A DNA stretch of 24,214 nt from contig OY843691.1 of the NCBI GenBank assembly GCA_963693005.1, forward strand, positions 1 to 24,214, written 5' to 3'. The notes below the pieces were generated by a model. The model did no database searches and was not told the origin of the DNA. It saw nothing but the letters and a program-made list of their open reading frames with translations. Shown here piece after piece: positions 16,191 through 24,214 of the stretch (position 1 is the first letter of the stretch; the number at the start of each line of letters is the position of its first letter). This DNA comes from Bodonicaedibacter sp963693005. Its GTDB lineage: Bacteria > Pseudomonadota > Alphaproteobacteria > UBA6184. Made by a program: the position numbers and the translations under genes.

Positions 16191-18735
16191 CTGTGGCCGC
16201 GGACGGTTTTTGACCTCGTTACCCCGGTTTAGGGGTCGGACTAGCAGCCTCGCCGTCGTCGAGCCGTACAACTGTGGCCGCGGACGGTTTTGACCTCATT
16301 ACCCCGGTTTAGGGGTCGGATAGCAGCCTCGCCGTCGTCGAGCCGTACAACTGTGGCCGCGGACGGTTTTTGACCTCGTTACCCCGGTTTAGGGGTCGGA
16401 CCAGCAGCCTCGCCGTCGTCGAGCCGTACAACTGTGGCCGCGGACGGTTTTGACCTCATTACCCCGGTTTAGGGGTCGGACCAGCAGCCTCGCCGTCGTC
16501 GAGCCGTACAACTGTGGCCGCGGACGGTTTTGACCTCATTACCCCGGTTTAGGGGTCGGACCAGCAGCCTCGCCGTCGTCGAGCCGTACAACTGTGGCCG
16601 CGGACGGTTTTGACCTCATTACCCCGGTTTAGGGGTCGGACAGCACTCGCCGTCGTCGAGCCGTACAACTGTGGCCGCGGACTGTTTTTGACCTCGTTAC
16701 CCCGGTTTAGGGGTCGGACCAGCAGCCTCGCCGTCGTCGAGCCGTACAACTGTGGCCGCGGACGGTTTTGACCTCGTTACCCCGGTTTAGGGGTCGGACC
16801 AGCAGCCTCGCCGTCGTCGAGCCGCACAACTGTGGCCGCGGACGGTTTGGACCTCATGACCCCGGTTTAGGGGTCGGACCAGCAGCCTCGCCGTCGTCGA
16901 GCCGTACAACTGTGGCCGCGGACGGTTTTGACCTCATTACCCCGGTTTAGGGGTCGGATAGCAGCCTCGCCGTCGTCGAGCCGTACAACTGTGGCCGCGG
17001 ACGGTTTTTGACCTCGTTACCCCGGTTTAGGGGTCGGACCAGCAGCCTCGCCGTCGTCGAGCCGTACAACTGTGGCCGCGGACGGTTTTGACCTCGTTAC
17101 CCCGGTTTAGGGGTCGGACCAGCAGCCTCGCCGTCGTCGAGCCGCACAACTGTGGCCGCGGACGGTTTGGACCTCATGACCCCGGTTTAGGGGTCGGATA
17201 GCAGCCTCGCCGTCGTCGAGCCGTACAACTGTGGCCGCGGACGGTTTTGACCTCATTACCCCGGTTTAGGGGTCGGACCAGCAGCCTCGCCGTCGTCGCT
17301 GTGGCCGCGGACGGTTTTGACCTCATTACCCCGGTTTAGGGGTCGGACCAGCAGCCTCGCCGTCGTCGAGCCGTACAACTGTGGCCGCGGACGGTTTTTG
17401 ACCTCGTTACCCCGGTTTAGGGGTCGGACCAGCAGCCTCGCCGTCGTCGAGCCGTACAACTGTGGCCGCGGACGGTTTTGACCTCGTTACCCCGGTTTAG
17501 GGGTCGGACCAGCAGCCTCGCCGTCGTCGAGCCGCACAACTGTGGCCGCGGACGGTTTTGACCTCATTACCCCGGTTTAGGGGTCGGATAGCAGCCTCGC
17601 CGTCGTCGAGCCGTACAACTGTGGCCGCGGACGGTTTTGACCTCATTACCCCGGTTTAGGGGTCGGACCAGCAGCCTCGCCGTCGTCGCTGTGGCCGCGG
17701 ACGGTTTTGACCTCATTACCCCGGTTTAGGGGTCGGACCAGCAGCCTCGCCGTCGTCGAGCCGTACAACTGTGGCCGCGGACGGTTTTGACCTCATTCCC
17801 CCGGTTTAGGGGTCGGACCAGCAGCCTCGCCGTCGTCGAGCCGTACAACTGTGGCCGCGGACGGTTTTGACCTCATTACCCCGGTTTAGGGGTCGGACCA
17901 GCAGCCTCGCCGTCGTCGAGCCGTACAACTGTGGCCGCGGACGGTTTTGACCTCATTACCCCGGTTTAGGGGTCGGACAGCACTCGCCGTCGTCGAGCCG
18001 TACAACTGTGGCCGCGGACGGTTTTGACCTCATTACCCCGGTTTAGGGGTCGGACCAGCAGCCTCGCCGTCGTCGAGCCGTACAACTGTGGCCGCGGACG
18101 GTTTTGACCTCATTCCCCCGGTTTAGGGGTCGGACCAGCAGCCTCGCCGTCGTCGAGCCGTACAACTGTGGCCGCGGACGGTTTTGACCTCATTCCCCCG
18201 GTTTAGGGGTCGGACCAGCAGCCTCGCCGTCGTCGAGCCGTACAACTGTGGCCGCGGACGGTTTTGACCTCATTACCCCGGTTTAGGGGTCGGACCAGCA
18301 GCCTCGCCGTCGTCGAGCCGTACAACTGTGGCCGCGGACGGTTTTGACCTCATTACCCCGGTTTAGGGGTCGGACAGCACTCGCCGTCGTCGAGCCGTAC
18401 AACTGTGGCCGCGGACGGTTTTTGACCTCGTTACCCCGGTTTAGGGGTCGGACCAGCAGCCTCGCCGTCGTCGAGCCGTACAACTGTGGCCGCGGACGGT
18501 TTTGACCTCATTACCCCGGTTTAGGGGTCGGACCAGCAGCCTCGCCGTCGTCGAGCCGTACAACTGTGGCCGCGGACGGTTTTGACCTCATTACCCCGGT
18601 TTAGGGGTCGGACAGCAAGCCTCGCCGTCGTCGAGCCGTACAACTGTGGCCGCGGACGGTTTCTGACCTCGTTACCCCGGTTTAGGGGTCGGACCAGCAG
18701 CCTCGCCGTCGTCGAGCCGTACAACTGTGGCCGCG
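16191..18735 (+). repeat. Satellite array, about 32 units, between S4 and S5
   Basis: The longest uninterrupted array in the window. It shows higher-order structure. A unit pair with GCCGCACAAC followed by GTTTGGACCTCATGACC recurs near 16820-16860 and 17140-17180. A unit with a ten-base deletion (TCGTCG joined directly to CTGTGG) recurs at 17298/17299 and 17688/17689, 390 bp apart. Units with CATTCCCCC form another subtype (17797 onward). Confidence 0.95.
17160..17185 (+). repeat. Satellite subtype marker: GTTTGGACCTCATGACC unit
   Basis: A distinctive variant in which TTTTGACCTCATTACC reads TTTGGACCTCATGACC. It recurs near 16848, 17166, 20169 and 23244 and is useful for tracing duplications of the array. 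Confidence 0.8.
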
Positions 18736-19319
18736 CCCGTGAGGGGTTCTGAGCTTCGGCCCAGGACTTGGCGAATCTCTGTCGCCACCAGGCGCGTCCC
18801 CAGGTTGCGGATAGGGGAATTGTCGACGTCAGTCGGCATGTGGCTTTGCTGCCGAGAGCAGTCTAGTCGCCGCGGACAGCTAGAGTCGGCCGCCGGCTCC
18901 GTATGCCGGCGAATGTTGGCGCCCACCAGTGCGCCACAACTCCCACACCAAAACTGGTACCTGGCACCCTTCCCTCCGGCCATTGTTGTTGCCCTGCCCT
19001 CAGCAATGGATAAATTCTGTTCAAATGTCAAATGTGTGTCAAATGCTCGGCCTGCCAGGGGCCCCCACTCAGGGTTGAGGGATTGTTTTCGTCTGATTCT
19101 CACTCTCCGTCTTTCTCGTTCTTCCCGTCTGGTCACGCGGTCTACGTCTTGTTCTTGAGGTCTCGGAGGTCAGGCGGTGGCAAAATTGAGTACGCAGCGT
19201 CTCGGGGCGATGTTTCGGGGTTACGAAACGGCTAGGTTCCTCATCCTTCCGTTGTCGGCTCAGTGGTTCGCTCTCGTCAGGTGTCTCTCTCGTCGAGCCT
19301 GGTGCGCTCAGCAGCAGTG

Positions 19320-19332
19320 TTTTTTTTTTTTT
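19320..19332 (+). repeat. T13 homopolymer in S5
   Basis: Thirteen T follow CAGCAGTG, about 30 bases after the junction of the shared 5' module with the type-2 module. It is repeated at 22396-22408 in S6. It could be a pyrimidine tract ahead of an acceptor site or the relic of an inverted A-tail; neither is shown. Confidence 0.7.
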
Positions 19333-19393
19333 CCGCTACAAGCGGTTCCAAAAGCCTAACCTCCCCGGCCAACCAAATTCGCGACGAAGGGGG

Positions 19394-19492
19394 GCGTCGT
19401 TCTTCGCCATCTCATGGAACATGCTTGGGGTGAGCAACACCCGCCAGCGAGTGGGATTTCCCGCGGGCTCCCTCGAGGAGCGTGACTGCTAA
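19394..19492 (+). pseudogene. Remnant of a LINE endonuclease N-terminus in S5
   Basis: Thirty-two codons read ASFFAISWNMLGVSNTRQRV and continue to TAA at 19490-19492. The pattern of hydrophobic residues, then WN, then G, then R resembles the first strand of apurinic-type LINE endonucleases, where the Asn helps bind metal. No other endonuclease motif follows; the sequence soon joins the LINE 3' end. LINE A lacks this motif in frame and LINE B lacks the whole domain, so the source LINE is not fully present here. Function is unlikely. The match rests on a short motif. Confidence 0.5.
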
Positions 19493-19601
19493 CGCAGCAT
19501 CTGCCACTGCGACGGCACCCCAGGGCTTTATGTCGCTCTCGACGCGACTTTTTCAAACCTTGAACGTTTGGGGAGTATGCCATGATCAAAAAAAAAAAAA
19601 A

Positions 19602-21839
19602 CTGTGGCCGCGGACGGTTTTGACCGCATTACCCCGGTTTAGGGGTCGGACCAGCAGCCTCGCCGTCGTCGAGCCGTACAACTGTGGCCGCGGACGGTTT
19701 TGACCTCATTACCCCGGTTTAGGGGTCGGACAGCACTCGCCGTCGTCGAGCCGTAAAACTGTGGCCGCGGACTGTTTTTGACCTCGTTACCCCGGTTTAG
19801 GGGTCGGACCAGCAGCCTCGCCGTCGTCGAGCCGTACAACTGTGGCCGCGGACGGTTTTGACCTCATTACCCCGGTTTAGGGGTCGGACCAGCAGCCTCG
19901 CCGTCGTCGAGCCGTACAACTGTGGCCGCGGACGGTTTTGACCTCATTACCCCGGTTTAGGGGTCGGACCAGCAGCCTCGCCGTCGTCGAGCCGTACAAC
20001 TGTGGCCGCGGACGGTTTTGACCTCATTACCCCGGTTTAGGGGTCGGACCAGCAGCCTCGCCGAGCCGTACAACTGTGGCCGCGGACGGTTTTGACCTCA
20101 TTACCCCGGTTTAGGGGTCGGACCAGCAGCCTCGCCGTCGTCGAGCCGTACAACGGCGGCCGCGGACGGTTTGGACCTCATGACCCCGGTTTAGGGGTCG
20201 GACCAGCAGCCTCGCCGTCGTCGAGCCGTACAACTGTGGCCGCGGACGGTTTTGACCTCGTTACCCCGGTTTAGGGGTCGGACAGCACGCCTCGCCGTCG
20301 TCGAGCCGTGCAACTGTGGCCGCGGACGGTTTTGACCTCATTACCCCGGTTTAGGGGTCGGATAGCAGCCTCGCCGTCGTCGAGCCGTACAACTGTGGCC
20401 GCGGACGGTTTTGACCTCATTACCCCGGTTTAGGGGTCGGACAGCAGCCTCGCCGTCGTCGAGCCGTACAACTGTGGCCGCGGACGGTTTTGACCTCATT
20501 ACCCCGGTTTAGGGGTCGGACAGCACTCGCCGTCGTCGAGCCGTACAACTGTGGCCGCGGACGGTTTTTGACCTCGTTACCCCGGTTTAGGGGTCGGACC
20601 AGCAGCCTCGCCGTCGTCGAGCCGTACAACTGTGGCCGCGGACGGTTTTGACCTCATTACCCCGGTTTAGGGGTCGGACCAGCAGCCTCGCCGTCGTCGA
20701 GCCGTACAACTGTGGCCGCGGACGGTTTTGACCTCATTCCCCCGGTTTAGGGGTCGGACCAGCAGCCTCGCCGTCGTCGAGCCGTACAACTGTGGCCGCG
20801 GACGGTTTTGACCTCATTCCCCCGGTTTAGGGGTCGGACCAGCAGCCTCGCCGTCGTCGAGCCGTACAACTGTGGCCGCGGACGGTTTTGACCTCATTAC
20901 CCCGGTTTAGGGGTCGGACCAGCAGCCTCGCCGTCGTCGAGCCGTACAACTGTGGCCGCGGACGGTTTTGACCTCATTCCCCCGGTTTAGGGGTCGGACC
21001 AGCAGCCTCGCCGTCGTCGAGCCGTACAACTGTGGCCGCGGACGGTTTTGACCTCGTTACCCCGGTTTAGGGGTCGGACCAGCAGCCTCGCCGTCGTCGA
21101 GCCGTACAACTGTGGCCGCGGACGGTTTTGACCTCATTACCCCGGTTTAGGGGTCGGACCAGCAGCCTCGCCGTCGTCGAGCCGTACAACTGTGGCCGCG
21201 GACGGTTTTGACCTCATTCCCCCGGTTTAGGGGTCGGACCAGCAGCCTCGCCGTCGTCGAGCCGTACAACTGTGGCCGCGGACGGTTTTGACCTCATTCC
21301 CCCGGTTTAGGGGTCGGACCAGCAGCCTCGCCGTCGTCGAGCCGTACAACTGTGGCCGCGGACGGTTTTGACCTCATTACCCCGGTTTAGGGGTCGGACC
21401 AGCAGCCTCGCCGTCGTCGAGCCGTACAACTGTGGCCGCGGACGGTTTTGACCTCATTACCCCGGTTTAGGGGTCGGACAGCACTCGCCGTCGTCGAGCC
21501 GTACAACTGTGGCCGCGGACGGTTTTTGACCTCGTTACCCCGGTTTAGGGGTCGGACCAGCAGCCTCGCCGTCGTCGAGCCGTACAACTGTGGCCGCGGA
21601 CGGTTTTGACCTCATTACCCCGGTTTAGGGGTCGGACCAGCAGCCTCGCCGTCGTCGAGCCGTACAACTGTGGCCGCGGACGGTTTTGACCTCATTACCC
21701 CGGTTTAGGGGTCGGACAGCAAGCCTCGCCGTCGTCGAGCCGTACAACTGTGGCCGCGGACGGTTTCTGACCTCGTTACCCCGGTTTAGGGGTCGGACCA
21801 GCAGCCTCGCCGTCGTCGAGCCGTACAACTGTGGCCGCG
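19602..21839 (+). repeat. Satellite array, about 28 units, between S5 and S6
   Basis: The first 11-12 units duplicate those after S6. The middle part (20660-21300) alternates CATTACC and CATTCCCCC units. The end repeats the units before S5. One unit near 20064 lacks GTCGTC, and one near 20155 reads ACAACGGCGGCCG at the target site, a variant that would alter the nicking sequence. Confidence 0.95.
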
Positions 21840-22676
21840 CCCGTGAGGGGTTCTGAGCTTCGGCCCAGGACTTGGCGAATCTCTGTCGCCACCAGGCGCG
21901 TCCCCAGGTTGCGGATAGGGGAATTGTCGACGTCAGTCGGCATGTGGCTTTGCTGCCGAGAGCAGTCTAGTCGCCGCGGACAGCTAGAGTCGGCCGCCGG
22001 CTCCGTATGCCGGCGAATGTTGGCGCCCACCAGTGCGCCACAACTCCCACACCAAAACTGGTACCTGGCACCCTTCCCTCCGGCCATTGTTGTTGCCCTG
22101 CCCTCAGCAATGGATAAATTCTGTTCAAATGTCAAATGTGTGTCAAATGCTCGGCCTGCCAGGGGCCCCCACTCAGGGTTGAGGGATTGTTTTCGTCTGA
22201 TTCTCACTCTCCGTCTTTCTCGTTCTTCCCGTCTGGTCACGCGGTCTACGTCTTGTTCTTGAGGTCTCGGAGGTCAGGCGGTGGCAAAATTGAGTACGCA
22301 GCGTCTCGGGGCGATGTTTCGGGGTTACGAAACGGCTAGGTTCCTCATCCTTCCGTTGTCGTCTCTCGTCGAGCCTGGTGCGCTCAGCAGCAGTGTTTTT
22401 TTTTTTTTCCGCTACAAGCGGTTCCAAAAGCCTAACCTCCCCGGCCAACCAAATTCGCGACGAAGGGGGGCGTCGTTCTTCGCCATCTCATGGAACATGC
22501 TTGGGGTGAGCAACACCCGCCAGCGAGTGGGATTTCCCGCGGGCTCCCTCGAGGAGCGTGACTGCTAACGCAGCATCTGCCACTGCGACGGCACCCCAGG
22601 GCTTTATGTCGCTCTCGACGCGACTTTTTCAAACCTTGAACGTTTGGGGAGTATGCCATGATCAAAAAAAAAAAAA
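21840..22676 (+). mobile_element. Short element S6: type-2 non-autonomous retroelement, duplicate of S5 with a 28-bp deletion
   Basis: Length 837 bp, flanked by CTGTGGCCGCG (21829-21839 and 22677-22687), with a tail of 13 A. It equals S5 except for loss of 28 bases after CCGTTGTCG near 22361. Because its flanking satellite is also duplicated, it probably arose by array duplication and not by a new insertion. The deletion joins a frame through the 5' module into the endonuclease remnant, which is probably accidental. Confidence 0.88.
22470..22568 (+). pseudogene. Remnant of a LINE endonuclease N-terminus in S6
   Basis: Same ISWNMLG-containing fragment as in S5, ending at TAA 22566-22568. Here it lies in an open frame that runs back to 22281 because of the 28-bp deletion upstream. 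Confidence 0.48.
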
Positions 22677-24214
22677 CTGTGGCCGCGGACGGTTTTGACC
22701 GCATTACCCCGGTTTAGGGGTCGGACCAGCAGCCTCGCCGTCGTCGAGCCGTACAACTGTGGCCGCGGACGGTTTTGACCTCATTACCCCGGTTTAGGGG
22801 TCGGACAGCACTCGCCGTCGTCGAGCCGTAAAACTGTGGCCGCGGACTGTTTTTGACCTCGTTACCCCGGTTTAGGGGTCGGACCAGCAGCCTCGCCGTC
22901 GTCGAGCCGTACAACTGTGGCCGCGGACGGTTTTGACCTCATTACCCCGGTTTAGGGGTCGGACCAGCAGCCTCGCCGTCGTCGAGCCGTACAACTGTGG
23001 CCGCGGACGGTTTTGACCTCATTACCCCGGTTTAGGGGTCGGACCAGCAGCCTCGCCGTCGTCGAGCCGTACAACTGTGGCCGCGGACGGTTTTGACCTC
23101 ATTACCCCGGTTTAGGGGTCGGACCAGCAGCCTCGCCGAGCCGTACAACTGTGGCCGCGGACGGTTTTGACCTCATTACCCCGGTTTAGGGGTCGGACCA
23201 GCAGCCTCGCCGTCGTCGAGCCGTACAACGGCGGCCGCGGACGGTTTGGACCTCATGACCCCGGTTTAGGGGTCGGACCAGCAGCCTCGCCGTCGTCGAG
23301 CCGTACAACTGTGGCCGCGGACGGTTTTGACCTCGTTACCCCGGTTTAGGGGTCGGACAGCACGCCTCGCCGTCGTCGAGCCGTGCAACTGTGGCCGCGG
23401 ACGGTTTTGACCTCATTACCCCGGTTTAGGGGTCGGATAGCAGCCTCGCCGTCGTCGAGCCGTACAACTGTGGCCGCGGACGGTTTTGACCTCATTACCC
23501 CGGTTTAGGGGTCGGACAGCAGCCTCGCCGTCGTCGAGCCGTACAACTGTGGCCGCGGACGGTTTTGACCTCATTACCCCGGTTTAGGGGTCGGACCAGC
23601 AGCCTCGCCGTCGTCGAGCCGTACAACTGTGGCCGCGGACGGTTTTGACCTCATTACCCCGGTTTAGGGGTCGGACCAGCAGCCTCGCCGTCGTCGAGCC
23701 GTACAACTGTGGCCGCGGACGGTTTTGACCTCATTACCCCGGTTTAGGGGTCGGACCAGCAGCCTCGCCGTCGTCGAGCCGTGCAACTGTGGCCGCGGAC
23801 GGTTTTTGACCTCGTTACCCCGGTTTAGGGGTCGGACCAGCAGCCTCGCCGTCGTCGAGCCGTACAACTGTGGCCGCGGACGGTTTTGACCTCATTACCC
23901 CGGTTTAGGGGTCGGACAGCACTCGCCGTCGTCGAGCCGTACAACTGTGGTTACCCCGGTTTAGGGGTCGGATAGCAGCCTCGCCGTCGTCGAGCCGTAC
24001 AACTGTGGCCGCGGACGGTTTTTGACCTCGTTACCCCGGTTTAGGGGTCGGACCAGCAGCCTCGCCGTCGTCGAGCCGTACAACTGTGGCCGCGGACGGT
24101 TTTGACCTCATTACCCCGGTTTAGGGGTCGGATAGCAGCCTCGCCGTCGTCGAGCCGTACAACTGTGGCCGCGGACGGTTTTGACCTCATTACCCCGGTT
24201 TAGGGGTCGGATAG
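22677..24214 (+). repeat. Satellite array, about 19 units, to the window end
   Basis: Continues past the window. One unit near 23949 is shortened (CAACTGTGG joined to TTACCCCGG), losing about 20 bases including most of the target site. No element is inserted after S6. Confidence 0.95.

Larger units (their letters stand above)
18736..19601 (+). mobile_element. Short element S5: type-2 non-autonomous retroelement with an endonuclease-start remnant
   Basis: Length 866 bp, flanked by CTGTGGCCGCG (18725-18735 and 19602-19612). Its first 555 bases are the 5' module of the type-1 elements. From 19291 the sequence is different: a T13 run (19320-19332), a small hairpin CCGCT-ACA-AGCGG, a coding remnant resembling the start of a LINE endonuclease, and an end CATGATC plus 14 A. 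The last 20 bases before the tail match LINE B at 16 positions. It looks like an internally deleted LINE that keeps both ends, as RIME is to ingi in trypanosomes. Confidence 0.87.
18000..20520 (+). repeat. Segmental duplication, copy 1 (contains S5)
   Basis: About 2.5 kb, consisting of several satellite units, S5 and about 11 further units. It matches 21105-23595 in unit order and in private variants: CATTCCCCC units, GACCGCATTACC, GCCGTAAAACTG, GACTGTTTTTG, CCTCGCCGAGCCG, ACAACGGCGGCCG and CACGCCTCG. The offset is 3104 bp before the element and 3075 bp after it. The difference comes from a 28-bp deletion in S6 and one A in the tail. Boundaries are approximate. Confidence 0.85.
21105..23595 (+). 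repeat. Segmental duplication, copy 2 (contains S6)
   Basis: Partner of 18000-20520. The unit order and rare variants agree up to about 23595, where this copy reads GGACCAGCAG and the other reads GGACAGCACTCG. Confidence 0.85.

Noticed and set aside
5697..24214. CRISPR array
   Set aside because: The tandem units are contiguous and nearly identical over the whole 80 bp, with no unique spacers and no cas genes.
1..24214. Bacterial or phage retroelement (group II intron, diversity-generating retroelement, retron)
   Set aside because: A-tails, target-site duplications, 5' truncations, an apurinic-type endonuclease and an RNase H with a C-terminal finger are features of eukaryotic LINEs; no intron RNA domains or variable-repeat structures were seen.

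Overview
This window looks like eukaryotic nuclear DNA from a GC-rich genome. It carries two poly(A)-tailed non-LTR retrotransposons (LINEs), seven short non-autonomous elements with the same kind of tail, and a long tandem satellite. I see no bacterial operon, tRNA, rRNA or host single-copy gene. The LINE proteins combine an apurinic-type endonuclease (EN), reverse transcriptase (RT), RNase H and a C-terminal zinc finger. That layout recalls the ingi/L1Tc group of trypanosomatids and related I-group LINEs. The host cannot be named from this sequence. Each satellite unit contains one TTTAGGG, the telomere heptamer of plants, green algae and many alveolates, but this is weak taxonomic evidence.

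Layout. Bases 1-5696 hold LINE A, whose 5' end is not visible. Its EN reading frame is interrupted, a second frameshift precedes the RT, and the RT-RNase H frame is long and intact. From 5697 to the end the background is a satellite with a unit of about 80 bp. Into it are inserted a 5'-truncated short element S0 (5788-6244), a 5'-truncated LINE B (7045-10350) with an open RT-RNase H-zinc-finger frame, four type-1 short elements S1-S4 (10869-11697, 11951-12778, 13897-14718, 15368-16190) and two type-2 short elements S5-S6 (18736-19601, 21840-22676).

The central observation is that all nine elements lie in the same orientation and end at the same base of the satellite unit. Each A-tail is followed directly by CTGTGGCCGCGG. 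Each visible 5' junction follows CTGTGGCCGCG, giving an 11-bp target-site duplication (12 bp if the preceding A is counted). So at least two diverged LINEs and their short derivatives share one site in a satellite that carries a telomere-like motif.

The short elements are modular. All full-length copies share a 555-bp 5' module. Type 1 ends in GCTTGTC plus A-tail, like LINE A. Type 2 ends in CATGATC plus A-tail, like LINE B, and keeps a fragment resembling the start of an EN domain (ISWNMLG). This parallels the RIME/NARTc/SIDER derivatives of trypanosomatid LINEs: short parasites probably mobilised in trans by LINE A-like and LINE B-like proteins. Some copies (S3-S6) were probably multiplied by segmental duplication of the array rather than by new insertion.
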